A DNA stretch of 64,000 bases. Origin: Corynebacterium sp. NML140438. GTDB taxonomy: Bacteria > Actinomycetota > Actinomycetes > Mycobacteriales > Mycobacteriaceae. The notes beneath the pieces are model-generated. The model searched no databases. It was not told the DNA's origin and worked only from the letters and a program-made list of their open reading frames with translations. Of this stretch, positions 9,521 to 17,599 are shown piece after piece. Within the stretch, counting starts at the first letter, position 1; every line of letters starts with the position of its first letter. The DNA lies in the NCBI RefSeq assembly GCF_001875725.1, contig NZ_MLCQ01000029.1:124001-188000 (forward strand), given 5' to 3'. The position numbers and the translations under genes were made by a program.

Positions 9521-10704
9521 ACGCGCGCGTAGAAGCACTGCGCAGTGGTGAACCCCTCAGCGACGTCGAACGTCACCGCCGGGTCGGAAGCAGGGATCCA
9601 CGCAGCCTGACCAGGCGTGAGCACGAAGTCGCCCGCGCACACCTGCCCTTCGGTGCACAAGATGATCGCAGGACCGTCGGTGTCCACGTGCATCGGGTGG
9701 TCGGCGTCGACACGGTGGGCACTCATGATGAAATCCTGCACGGGCAAGTGGAAGCTCACCACGTTGTCCTGTTCCGACGTCACCGCAAACGGGTCCTCCA
9801 GCGAAGAAAAGTCGAGCACTTTCACAAGCTCGGGCACGTCAACGTGCTTCGACGTCAGTCCCCCGCGAAGCACGTTGTCGGAGTTCGCCATGATTTCCAC
9901 ACCAAGCCCAGCAAGGTACGCGTGAAGCTGGCCAGCCGCCAGGTAGAGCGCTTCCCCCGGGCGCATCTGCACGTAGTTGAGCAACAACGCGGCAAGAACA
10001 CCGACGTCATTCGGGTACTTGTCGTGCACCCGCAAGAACATCTCGGCCAGCGTCGCGGACTCCCCCGCCGCAGCGTTTTTGGCGACGCGCTGGGCCGCCG
10101 GAACAATCGCGGCGATCAGAGAGGTGCGGGGATCCTCTGGCAGGGAGATAAACGTCGTGAATACTGCGCGGAGTCCGGCTTCTTCCGAAGTGGCGTCGAG
10201 AAGCGAGGCGTAACGGTCAAGCTCCTCGCAGTCGAGCGCGGCGAAAAACTCGCGCGTTTGCTCCAGCGGGCGGAACCCTGCGAGCGCCTCGAACGGGGTC
10301 AGCGCCACAATCAGCTCCGGCTTCGGGTTCGGGTCCTTGTAGTTTCGCGTCGGATCATCCAGGCTGATGCCCGCGGCTTCCTCCCGGGAGAACCCGGCCT
10401 TCGCCTGCGAGCGCGACGGGTGCGCCTGGATACTCAGCGGCTCGGCGGCGGCGAGCAGCTTCAGCAAGAACGGCAGCTGCGAGCCGTACTGGTCGGCAAC
10501 GCGCTCGCCCAGCGTTCCGACGGGATCCGCGGCGATCACGGCGTCAAGACCCTGCTCGCCCACCAGCGAAGGCGCGGCACTATGGGCGCCGAACCACAGC
10601 TCAGCCTCTGGTGCCTCACTCGGCACCTCGGTGCCGCGCAGCTGCGCAAGCAATGTGCGCGACCCCCACGGGTACGTCCGTAGAGCCCCTTGCAGGTGCT
10701 CCAT
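9517..10704 (-). CDS. manA: Mannose-6-phosphate isomerase, class I
   Basis: Interconverts fructose-6-phosphate and mannose-6-phosphate, feeding GDP-mannose synthesis. 395 aa, normal for type I PMI. The N-terminus has YPWGS and the metal-site stretch SIQAHPS (Gln and His ligands); a further conserved motif around residue 260 (GLGVEIMANSDNVLRGG) holds the other ligands, then a C-terminal cupin. ATG at 10702-10704 follows GAAGGAG. It lies 105 nt downstream of manB (phosphomannomutase) on the same strand. Confidence 0.94.
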   Translation of the reverse strand: MEHLQGALRTYPWGSRTLLAQLRGTEVPSEAPEAELWFGAHSAAPSLVGEQGLDAVIAADPVGTLGERVADQYGSQLPFLLKLLAAAEPLSIQAHPSRSQAKAGFSREEAAGISLDDPTRNYKDPNPKPELIVALTPFEALAGFRPLEQTREFFAALDCEELDRYASLLDATSEEAGLRAVFTTFISLPEDPRTSLIAAIVPAAQRVAKNAAAGESATLAEMFLRVHDKYPNDVGVLAALLLNYVQMRPGEALYLAAGQLHAYLAGLGVEIMANSDNVLRGGLTSKHVDVPELVKVLDFSSLEDPFAVTSEQDNVVSFHLPVQDFIMSAHRVDADHPMHVDTDGPAIILCTEGQVCAGDFVLTPGQAAWIPASDPAVTFDVAEGFTTAQCFYARV

Positions 10705-10809
10705 AAGTGTCTCCTTCGCAAGTTCCGTCGGCGTTGCAACAGTTGAAACAACAGCGTTTCAGAATACCAGCGTGGCGCCGATTCACGGAACGGCGACAGA
10801 GACCACAAA

Positions 10810-12195
10810 CTACTGACGGATCACCGCCAGGACTTCCTGCACAATCTCGTCGACCTTCGCCCTGGTTGGAGCCTCAACGTTGAGGCGCAGCAGCGGCTCC
10901 GTATTCGACGCGCGCAGGTTCAACCACACCGGGCCAGGTGCGCTGTCTTCGTCGCGAAGCGACACCGTCACACCGTCGAGGCGGTCGATATCCGCGACGC
11001 GGTCGCCGAGCGCCTCAAGGACACGTTCGGTAGCAGCTGCCTGGTCCGCGACGGTGGAGTTGATCTCCCCGGAGGCCTCGTAGCGCTCGTACTGGGCCAT
11101 CATTTCGCTCAGCGGCTTGTCTTGCTCCGCAAGCGCCGCCAACACGTGCAGCGCCGCCACCAGCCCCGAGTCCGCGTTGAAGAACTCCGTGAAGTAGTAG
11201 TGCGCCGAGTGCTCCCCACCGAACATCGCCCCGGTGCGCGCCATCTCAGCCTTGATGTACGAGTGGCCCACCCGCGTGCGCACCGGCTTGCCGCCCTGCT
11301 CACGAATGATTTCCGGCACCGCCCGCGAGGTGATCAAGTTGTGAATAATGGTCGCGCCAGGGTGCGTCGCAAGCGTGCGCGTGGCAACCAACGCCGTGAT
11401 CGCAGACGGGGACACAGCCTCACCGCGCTCATCCACGACGAAGCAGCGGTCCGCGTCGCCGTCGAAGGCAAGCCCGATGTCGGCCTTTTCTTCGACAACA
11501 AACCGCTGGAGGTCAACAAGGTTCTTCGGGTCGAGCGGGTTCGCCTCGTGGTTCGGGAACGTGCCGTCGAGCTCGAAGTAGAGCGGCCGGATATCCAGGT
11601 CGCCGAGCACCGCCGGCACCGTGAGCCCCGCCATACCGTTCGCGGCGTCGACGGCGACCTTCAGCGCCTTGCCCTGCGGCAGCGGCACAAGCTGGCGGAG
11701 GAAGCGCGCATACGCATCCAGCACGTCCCGCTTCTCGACGCTCCCAGCTTCGCCCTCAAACGCCGGAACCCCCTCGATGAGCATACGGCTAATCTCTGAA
11801 AGGCCGGTGTCTGTGCTGACCGGGGTCGCGCCCGCGCGGCACAACTTGATGCCGTTGTACTGGGCCGGGTTGTGGGAGGCGGTAAACATCGCGCCGGCGC
11901 ACTCGAAGGTGCCAGCCGCGTAGTAGAGCTCGTCAGTGGAGGTCAGCCCCAGGTCGAGAACGCGCAACCCTTGCGAGGTTGCGCCCTCTGCAAACGCGGC
12001 CGACAGCTCCGGTGAGGACGGCCGCATGTCGTGGCCGACGGCGATGGTTCGCTCCCCCTCGCTGTACAGGATGTGGCCGAATGCCGCTCCGACTGTGCGG
12101 ACCGTATCCGCATCAATGGTGGAACCGACAACGCCGCGAATGTCATACGCCTTAATAAGGTCCTTCAAGGACTCATAGGTGTGCTCAATAGCCAT
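10810..12195 (-). CDS. manB: Phosphomannomutase/phosphoglucomutase
   Basis: Converts mannose-6-phosphate to mannose-1-phosphate, second step towards GDP-mannose for lipomannan, arabinomannan and glycoprotein mannosylation. 461 aa, alpha-D-phosphohexomutase fold. The catalytic phosphoserine is Ser107 in TASHNP, the Mg-binding loop is DGDADR (245-250), and the sugar and phosphate loops (GGEHSAHYYF, RASNTEPLLR) are present. ATG at 12193-12195 is 10 nt after the DUF3499 stop. The symbol follows mycobacterial usage (Rv3257c); other genomes call it pmmA. Confidence 0.93.
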   Translation of the reverse strand: MAIEHTYESLKDLIKAYDIRGVVGSTIDADTVRTVGAAFGHILYSEGERTIAVGHDMRPSSPELSAAFAEGATSQGLRVLDLGLTSTDELYYAAGTFECAGAMFTASHNPAQYNGIKLCRAGATPVSTDTGLSEISRMLIEGVPAFEGEAGSVEKRDVLDAYARFLRQLVPLPQGKALKVAVDAANGMAGLTVPAVLGDLDIRPLYFELDGTFPNHEANPLDPKNLVDLQRFVVEEKADIGLAFDGDADRCFVVDERGEAVSPSAITALVATRTLATHPGATIIHNLITSRAVPEIIREQGGKPVRTRVGHSYIKAEMARTGAMFGGEHSAHYYFTEFFNADSGLVAALHVLAALAEQDKPLSEMMAQYERYEASGEINSTVADQAAATERVLEALGDRVADIDRLDGVTVSLRDEDSAPGPVWLNLRASNTEPLLRLNVEAPTRAKVDEIVQEVLAVIRQ

Positions 12196-12205
12196 ACCGG
12201 CAATC

Positions 12206-12712
12206 TTAGTGGCTCGACTCCTCGTCGCCGCCTTCAGTACCTTCACTACCTTCAGCAGGGTCGGGCACAACGTGGAGGTGGGAGCGCCGCGCGTCACGTT
12301 CCGCGGCGAGGTGCTCCTCAATCCGCTTCGTGCGGTGTACCGGGTGGTTCGAGGTCGACGGATCGTTGAAGTCTTTCGTCGCCTCGTACTCGATTGGGTC
12401 GCCACCGTTTTCCACCAGCCCGGTGGTCACGCGGCCTGCCTCACGGACAGCGTGCGCCAGAGCCGTAAGCTCTTCGTCCTCAAGCGCGTGCGCCTCGTCG
12501 TCAAAGATATCGACGGCTTCTACTCGCACCAGCTCCCAACCGACAGGGGCCGTGATGTGCGCCGAGTGGCGCTCGCAGAGGTCCCAGGCGTGTGGCTCAG
12601 GATTCGGCGAGAGCGGGCTAATGACTGCTGTCGATTCCGAGTAGGCATAAATCAGCGTGGCCACAGCAGGCCTGCCACAACCAGGACGACAACACCGACG
12701 GAAAGTACTCAC
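12206..12712 (-). CDS. DUF3499 family protein
   Basis: 168 aa with N-terminal zinc-finger-like cysteines (CCRPGCGRPAVATLIYAYS and DLCERH), typical of DUF3499 (Rv3258c-like), followed by an acidic, low-complexity C-terminal tail. Function unknown; always found beside manB and the Rv3259-like gene in this lineage. GTG at 12710-12712 is chosen because the domain begins there; upstream in-frame sequence overlaps the divergent neighbour and lacks similarity. No clear ribosome site is visible. Confidence 0.85.
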   Translation of the reverse strand: MSTFRRCCRPGCGRPAVATLIYAYSESTAVISPLSPNPEPHAWDLCERHSAHITAPVGWELVRVEAVDIFDDEAHALEDEELTALAHAVREAGRVTTGLVENGGDPIEYEATKDFNDPSTSNHPVHRTKRIEEHLAAERDARRSHLHVVPDPAEGSEGTEGGDEESSH

Positions 12713-12792
12713 GCCGTCCAAGCCTAAACCCCAACTTGAGATTTTGGTAGTACGTCCCCGGCGCGCCACACCCGACTGCACCCCAAGATCCC

Positions 12793-12798
12793 TAGAAT
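12793..12798 (+). promoter_or_regulatory. -10 box TAGAAT of leaderless gene at 12806
   Basis: TAGAAT lies 7 nt before the ATG, so transcription should begin at or next to the start codon. An imperfect hairpin (CCCCAAGAT...ATCTGGGG) spans the same bases. Confidence 0.55.
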
Positions 12799-12805
12799 CT
12801 GGGGC

Positions 12806-13276
12806 ATGAACGCCCCAATCCACCACCTTCGGACCGCACGGGACCGCCATGGACGCGGGGCCCGTGGCCCGCTCCTTCCCGTCGGCGTTCCTCGCTACCG
12901 GACGCGCTCCGCGCAGTTCGACCAACTGGTGCTGGACACGTACGCTCCACTGCACAACGCGTACTTTGAGCAGCTAGCTACGGTGGACTTGGCCGTCGAT
13001 ACGATCCCCCGGATGCGCCTGCACCCCGATGTTGCCCGCTTCAGCGACGAGATCGTTGCCGACGGCCCCGTCCCGCTCGGCCGCATCCTGCAGGCAGGCG
13101 TGGACCGCTACGGCGTTCCCACGAGGGCACGCTTCGTGCTTTTCCGTCGCCCGATTGAGCAGCGTACCGAGACGGCAGAAGAGCGGTCAGCCCTCATTCA
13201 TTGGGTACTGACCGCCCTTGTTGCTTCGTATATCAACCTGGACCCACGGGACATCGATTCCGACTTCCCCTGGTAG
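12806..13276 (+). CDS. Metallopeptidase-family (Rv3259-like) protein lacking HExxH
   Basis: 156 aa. It contains the lineage-specific signatures RDRHGRGARGPLLP, RYRTRSAQFD, DEIVADGPVPLGRI and PTRARFVLFRRPIE of Rv3259 homologues, which databases place in the zincin-like metallopeptidase family. The diagnostic HExxH metal site is absent, as in its mycobacterial homologue, so protease activity is doubtful. Conserved between DUF3499 and whiB2. ATG at 12806 has no ribosome site but TAGAAT is 7 nt upstream, consistent with a leaderless mRNA. Confidence 0.82.
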   Translation: MNAPIHHLRTARDRHGRGARGPLLPVGVPRYRTRSAQFDQLVLDTYAPLHNAYFEQLATVDLAVDTIPRMRLHPDVARFSDEIVADGPVPLGRILQAGVDRYGVPTRARFVLFRRPIEQRTETAEERSALIHWVLTALVASYINLDPRDIDSDFPW

Positions 13277-13285
13277 ACCAGACGT

Positions 13286-13585
13286 TTAGCCGATCTGCTT
13301 CTTCAAGCGGCGACGCTCACGGTCCGAGAGCCCGCCCCAAATGCCGAAGCGTTCGTCATGCTCGAGCGCAAACTCGAGACACTCGTCACGCACGGCGCAG
13401 GCTTTGCAGATCCGCTTCGCCTCGCGGGTCGAGCCACCCTTTTCCGGAAAGAACGCCTCGGGATCGGTCTGAGCACATAGCGCTTGATCTTGCCATTCCT
13501 GCTCGACGGCACCGAACAGCTCGTCGAAGCTCATGCCAACCGCGGCTACGCCACGGATGTCAGCACCATTCGCCATGTCTTCCAC
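13286..13585 (-). CDS. whiB2: WhiB-family iron-sulfur regulator WhiB2 (WhcD)
   Basis: 99-aa WhiB2/WhmD/WhcD-type protein, a [4Fe-4S]-binding partner of the primary sigma factor required for septation and cell division in mycobacteria. Cluster ligands are Cys37, Cys60, Cys63 and Cys69 (C-x22-C-x2-C-x5-C), followed by the GIWGG turn at 81-85 and a basic C-terminus. GTG at 13583-13585 is favoured by AAAGGGGA upstream; an internal ATG at codon 4 is the alternative. Its upstream region carries three candidate MtrA boxes and a nested palindrome. Confidence 0.94.
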   Translation of the reverse strand: MEDMANGADIRGVAAVGMSFDELFGAVEQEWQDQALCAQTDPEAFFPEKGGSTREAKRICKACAVRDECLEFALEHDERFGIWGGLSDRERRRLKKQIG

Positions 13586-13676
13586 GCCGTCCCCTTTCTC
13601 CGTCGTTCTTCGTTACGGCCAACTACCGCCCACACTCCGTTTGAGGGGCGCGACGAGTGACCCTTGTACTTCTGCG

Positions 13677-13706
13677 ATTACACACCGAACCACTAAATAG
13701 GTGCAA
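13677..13706 (-). promoter_or_regulatory. Predicted whiB2 promoter
   Basis: On the minus strand TTGCAC (13701-13706) and TGTAAT (13677-13682) are separated by 18 nt, predicting a start near 13670 and a leader of about 85 nt. The 296-base gap between whiB2 and manC (13586-13881) also holds the GTCACA repeats and the palindrome; short open frames here have no support. Confidence 0.45.
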
Positions 13707-13755
13707 GCTATCGGGGGGAAACTCCGCCCTTTTCCACGGGAAACGCACGCCAACA

Positions 13756-13782
13756 GTCACACGAGTCACAACAGTCACAGGG
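13756..13782 (+). promoter_or_regulatory. Triple GTCACA direct repeat, candidate MtrA operator
   Basis: GTCACA occurs at 13756-13761, 13765-13770 and 13774-13779, each exactly 9 bp apart (GTCACACGA GTCACAACA GTCACAGGG). Mycobacterial MtrA binds direct repeats of a 9-bp GTCACAnnn motif, so this looks like an MtrA site about 90-110 bp upstream of the predicted whiB2 start. mtrA itself is 6 kb away in this window. Binding is inferred from the motif only. Confidence 0.6.
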
Positions 13783-13794
13783 GTCCAGATTCGG

Positions 13795-13841
13795 GGGTAT
13801 GGGCCGGGGGTACTACATGTGGTACCCTGGTTGCCATACCC
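13795..13841. repeat. 47-bp nested inverted repeat upstream of whiB2
   Basis: Outer arms GGGTATGG (13795-13802) and CCATACCC (13834-13841) enclose inner arms GGGTAC (13808-13813) and GTACCC (13822-13827) around the loop TACATGTG. No T-run follows on either strand, so it is not a typical terminator. It could be an operator or a cruciform. Confidence 0.7.
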
Positions 13842-13881
13842 TTACTAACCGGCAGGTTTTTCGGGGCACCCCGCGTGTCGC

Positions 13882-14976
13882 TTACGCATCTGGGGAAAAA
13901 CGCACTCCCGAATCCGGGATCGCAACCCCCGGCCACACCCGCATACCGCCCTGCAGTTCGCAACGGGCACCGATTTGGGCGCCCTCACCGATCACGCAAC
14001 CATCGATCCGGGAGTTCGCCCCGATCGTGACGCCAGAGGCAATAATCGAATCACGAATCATCGCGCCCGGCTCAATCGTGACCCCATCGAAGATGACGCT
14101 GTCATCCACGCGGCACCCAGCCCCGATCTCCGTACCACGGCCAACAGCAGTGCCGCCCATCAGGATGACGCCTCCCGCGACGCCAGCGGATTCGTCGATA
14201 AGCGACTCACCAGTCTGGCCTTCCAGCAACGGCGAGTACGCGATACCGCGCACCACGTCCGAAGATCCCTGCACGAAATCCGACGGCCGCCCCATGTCCC
14301 TCCAGTACGAGGTATCCACATAGCCAACCATCTTCGCACCCGATTCAAGCAGGCCAGGGAAGGTTTCGCGCTCCACGGAAACCACTCGGCCAGCCGGGAT
14401 CTGCTCGATGACTTCGCGGCGGAACACGTAGCACCCAGCGTTGATCTGATCGGTTGGCGGATCCTCCGTCTTTTCCAAGAACGCGAGCACGTTGCCGTCC
14501 TCATCCGTCGGGACGGACCCGAACGCGCGCGGATCTGGGACGCGGACCAGGTGCAGCGTCGCGTCGGCATCCTTCTCGGCGTGGTAGGCCAGGATCTTGC
14601 TCAGATCAGCCCCCGAGAGCACGTCCCCGTTAAACACCATCGCGTTATCAAAGCGCAGCTTGTCAGCCACGTTCCGGATCGCACCGCCGGTGCCCAGCGC
14701 CTCTTCTTCGACGACGTACTCGATCTCAAGACCAAAGTCGGAGCCGTCACCGAAGTACTCCTCGAACACCTCCGCGCGGTAGGACGTCCCCAGCACCACA
14801 TGGCGCATCCCCGCCTGGCGGATCCGCGCCAGCAGGTGCGAAAGGAACGGGTGCCCGGCAGTCGGCAACATCGGCTTCGGGGTACTCACTGTCAACGGAC
14901 GCAGGCGCGTGCCGCGGCCACCAACCAAAATGACCGCGTCGGTATTCTCCGGGGTCACGGTGCGGGATGCATTCAC
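13882..14976 (-). CDS. manC: Mannose-1-phosphate guanylyltransferase / sugar nucleotidyltransferase
   Basis: Makes GDP-mannose from mannose-1-phosphate and GTP. 364 aa: N-terminal nucleotidyltransferase domain with the signature LVGGRGTRLRPLT and FNGDVLSG, C-terminal left-handed beta-helix hexapeptide repeats (GVTIGANSRIDG and similar). GTG at 14974-14976 follows AAAGGA. It starts 25 nt after wbbL ends and is probably in one operon with it. Homologues in this position are called rmlA2, manC or manB in different genomes; the substrate assignment rests on family and context. Confidence 0.88.
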   Translation of the reverse strand: MNASRTVTPENTDAVILVGGRGTRLRPLTVSTPKPMLPTAGHPFLSHLLARIRQAGMRHVVLGTSYRAEVFEEYFGDGSDFGLEIEYVVEEEALGTGGAIRNVADKLRFDNAMVFNGDVLSGADLSKILAYHAEKDADATLHLVRVPDPRAFGSVPTDEDGNVLAFLEKTEDPPTDQINAGCYVFRREVIEQIPAGRVVSVERETFPGLLESGAKMVGYVDTSYWRDMGRPSDFVQGSSDVVRGIAYSPLLEGQTGESLIDESAGVAGGVILMGGTAVGRGTEIGAGCRVDDSVIFDGVTIEPGAMIRDSIIASGVTIGANSRIDGCVIGEGAQIGARCELQGGMRVWPGVAIPDSGVRFSPDA

Positions 14977-15001
14977 GTGGAATCCTTTCAAGCGTTCTCT
15001 A

Positions 15002-15874
15002 TTACTTACTGCGCGAAACAAGCAGTGCTGCCCGCACCTTCAGGCCAACCCACAACAGCGCGCGCAGCGGGGCCTGCCACCAGTGAGGGTGACGGTCAGA
15101 CTGGAAACGATAGGCGGAGTCATGGTGCGCCGGCAGCGTGACCCGCTGAAACTTACTGGCGACGTGGCCCTGGTCGTGCACGATGACCGAGGAAGGACAG
15201 TACACATTTTCCCACCCGGCGCGACGCAGACGGTCTCCGAAGTCCACGTCCTCCAGGTACATGAAGTAGCGCTCGTCGAAGCCTCCGATGGCGTCGAAGG
15301 CGTCCCACCGCACGAGCAAGCACGCCCCCGAGAGCCACCCGGCGCTGCGCTGCTGGTCCATGTGCTGCTCCGCCTTATACGAGGCAGAAAACGGGTTGGA
15401 CGGCCACACCTCATATAACAGGGCGTGCCCGATACCGGTGACGATGCCCGGCACCTCACGCGCGCTCGGGTATAGGTTGCCTTCGCAGTCCTCGATGCGC
15501 GGACCGACGGCACCGGCCTCCGGCAGGGCCTCCATGCAGGCGCGCAGCGTGTCCACGCTCCCCGCCTGGAACACCACGTCGGGGTTGGAGATCAGGAAGT
15601 AATCCCCGTTGATCTCGCCGCGCTCCCGGCGAGCGCGCAACTGACGAACCGCGGCGTTGATCGCCGCGCCGTACCCGATGTTTCCACCAGTCCGCAGCAG
15701 CTCGACGTGCTCGTGTTCACGCGCTGCAGCCTCCGGGGCCCCATCGGTGGAGCCGTTATCAGCGCAGATGAGCAGTGTCTGGCCAGCGGTGGCGTCGTCA
15801 AGCGAGGCGATGAGCTCAGCCAGGTGCTTGCCTGGCGAATAGGTCACTGCCACCACAGCAAGTGGAGCCGTCAT
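15002..15874 (-). CDS. wbbL: Rhamnosyltransferase WbbL-like, GT2 family
   Basis: 290-aa cytoplasmic-face glycosyltransferase that adds rhamnose from dTDP-rhamnose to decaprenyl-PP-GlcNAc, forming the linker between peptidoglycan and arabinogalactan. GT2 features are VVAVTYSPG at the N-terminus, ADNGSTDG, the donor-binding SNPDVVF and the acceptor-side LEDVDFGDRLRRAGW. Gene order WbbL-ManC-WhiB2 matches mycobacteria (Rv3265c-Rv3260c). ATG at 15872-15874 has AGGAGG about 12 nt upstream, slightly far. Confidence 0.9.
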   Translation of the reverse strand: MTAPLAVVAVTYSPGKHLAELIASLDDATAGQTLLICADNGSTDGAPEAAAREHEHVELLRTGGNIGYGAAINAAVRQLRARRERGEINGDYFLISNPDVVFQAGSVDTLRACMEALPEAGAVGPRIEDCEGNLYPSAREVPGIVTGIGHALLYEVWPSNPFSASYKAEQHMDQQRSAGWLSGACLLVRWDAFDAIGGFDERYFMYLEDVDFGDRLRRAGWENVYCPSSVIVHDQGHVASKFQRVTLPAHHDSAYRFQSDRHPHWWQAPLRALLWVGLKVRAALLVSRSK

Positions 15875-15998
15875 AGCTGCCTGTCCTCCTATCTGTCCTG
15901 CCGGTCAGCCTTTGCGAACACAATGCGAATCAGCTTACCCATCCAAAAGTGTGAGAGGCATCTTGAACTCACCTACCCAGCTCACTTTTCGCACCCTG

Positions 15999-16004
15999 TA
16001 TACT
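15999..16004 (+). promoter_or_regulatory. -10 box TATACT of leaderless lcpA
   Basis: TATACT preceded by TG ends 8 nt before the GTG start at 16013; no ribosome site is present, so the mRNA is probably leaderless. Confidence 0.55.
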
Positions 16005-16012
16005 TGCGCCCT

Positions 16013-17575
16013 GTGACTGACTCCCTGAGGCCCGCGCGCGACATCCAGCCCGCCCCATCGCAGATGCGTGACATTTCGCAGATGGGTCACCCGGTTGTAA
16101 AGGCATCCCTTGCCGTGTTGTCCGCTGTCGCCTTGACGGTGTCTGCCGTCGGGTACTTCACGGTCGGACGAGTCAGCAATCAGCTCAGCGCCTCCGAGCT
16201 GCGGATCAATGCAGGCCGCGGGCAGAACAACAAGGAGCAGCTCGACGGCGCGATGGACATCCTGCTCGTCGGCTCAGATTCGCGTACTGACGCCCAGGGC
16301 AACCCCTTGAGTGAGGCCGAGCTGGCGCACCTCAACGCAGGTATTGCCGACGGGGAGATCAACACGGACACCATCATGATTATCCGTGTCCCCGACGACG
16401 GATCGCGGGCCACGGCGGTGTCCATCCCGCGCGATACCTACGTGCACACCGACGACTACGGCAATTTAAAGATCAACGGTGTCTACAGTGCGCACGCCGC
16501 CGCCAAGCGCGAGGAGCTCATCGCTGCGGGCAAGCCGGAAGGCCCCGCCCTCGAGCAGGAGGTAGCGCGCGCGGGCCAGCTCGGGCTTATCGACGCCATC
16601 AATGACCTCACCGGCGTGGAAGTCGACCACTACGCGCAGGTTGGCCTCCTCGGTTTCGTCCTGCTGACGGACGCGGTCGGCGGGGTCGACGTCTGCCTCA
16701 ACGCTGCGGTGGACGAGCCGCTATCGGGTGCGCACTTCCCTGCCGGGCAGCAAACGCTCGACGGTGCCCAGGCGCTGTCCTTCGTGCGCCAGCGCCACGA
16801 CCTGCCACGCGGCGACCTCGACCGCATCGTGCGCCAGCAGGCGTACATGGCGTCACTCGTACAGAAGGTGCTCTCCGCTGGCACACTGACGAGCCCGGCG
16901 AAGCTACGTGACCTGGCGAACGCAGCGGAGCGCTCAGTCACCCTGGACCAGAGCCTCGACGTGATGCGCTTTGCCCAGCAGATGTCCGGCCTGGCTGGCG
17001 GCAACGTCACCTTCACCACCATCCCGGTGACCTCTGTCAACGGCGTCGGCGACTACGGCGAATCCATCGTGACCGTTGACGTCAACGAGGTCCACAGCTT
17101 CATGGACGCCGCCATCAAGGAACAGGTTCCCGAGGGCGAGCAGCCGGAGCAGGCACCGGAGCAGGCCGAAGATTTTGCCGGCACGCAAGTCTTCGTCCTC
17201 AACGCTGGTTCCGTTCCCGGGCAAGCACGCGCTACCGGCGAGTGGCTCGCCGACGCGGGCATCACCGTTACAGACGTTTCCAACGCGATGGACGGCGTGT
17301 ACTGGGAATCCCAGGTCGTTGCCGCCGACCCCGAAGACCCCCGCGCGAAGAAGCTGGCAGAGATGCTCGGTGGTGTCCCTGTCACGGCGAACAATGCACT
17401 CGAGCCGGGCAGCATCATCGCGGTTGTCGCGGAAGACTACAACGGCCCGGCGAAGGTCGACCCGGCGGATGCCCAGCAGCACGTGCCGGTCGGCACACCT
17501 GGCGACGACATCAGCGGCATGAGCCTCGGCCCCGAAATCGACGCCGGCGGTCAGGGCCCCCGCTGCGTGAACTAG
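16013..17575 (+). CDS. lcpA: LytR-CpsA-Psr (LCP) family ligase LcpA
   Basis: Attaches arabinogalactan to peptidoglycan outside the membrane. 520 aa: about 30 cytoplasmic residues, a membrane helix (about 30-50), the LCP domain with LLVGSDSR, ADGEINTDTIMIIRV, AVSIPRDTYV and FVRQRHDLPRGDLDRI (the Asp/Arg residues bind the lipid pyrophosphate), and a C-terminal LytR_C domain starting near FAGTQVFVLNAG. It is divergent from wbbL, which makes the linker that LCP enzymes transfer. In C. glutamicum the main enzyme lcpA sits beside wbbL, supporting the symbol. The GTG at 16013 is chosen because a -10 box lies 8 nt before it; the open frame further upstream overlaps wbbL. Confidence 0.9.
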   Translation: MTDSLRPARDIQPAPSQMRDISQMGHPVVKASLAVLSAVALTVSAVGYFTVGRVSNQLSASELRINAGRGQNNKEQLDGAMDILLVGSDSRTDAQGNPLSEAELAHLNAGIADGEINTDTIMIIRVPDDGSRATAVSIPRDTYVHTDDYGNLKINGVYSAHAAAKREELIAAGKPEGPALEQEVARAGQLGLIDAINDLTGVEVDHYAQVGLLGFVLLTDAVGGVDVCLNAAVDEPLSGAHFPAGQQTLDGAQALSFVRQRHDLPRGDLDRIVRQQAYMASLVQKVLSAGTLTSPAKLRDLANAAERSVTLDQSLDVMRFAQQMSGLAGGNVTFTTIPVTSVNGVGDYGESIVTVDVNEVHSFMDAAIKEQVPEGEQPEQAPEQAEDFAGTQVFVLNAGSVPGQARATGEWLADAGITVTDVSNAMDGVYWESQVVAADPEDPRAKKLAEMLGGVPVTANNALEPGSIIAVVAEDYNGPAKVDPADAQQHVPVGTPGDDISGMSLGPEIDAGGQGPRCVN

Positions 17576-17585
17576 CCCGGCCACC

Positions 17586-17591
17586 TATGCT
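17586..17591 (+). promoter_or_regulatory. -10 box TATGCT of leaderless gene at 17600
   Basis: TATGCT ends 8 nt before the ATG; no Shine-Dalgarno sequence is visible. It lies just after the lcpA stop codon. Confidence 0.45.
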
Positions 17592-17599
17592 TGGCTGCC

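Noticed and set aside
13657..14030. Short plus-strand frames in the whiB2 upstream region
   Set aside because: Overlap the repeat array, palindrome and manC 3' end; no similarity or ribosome site.
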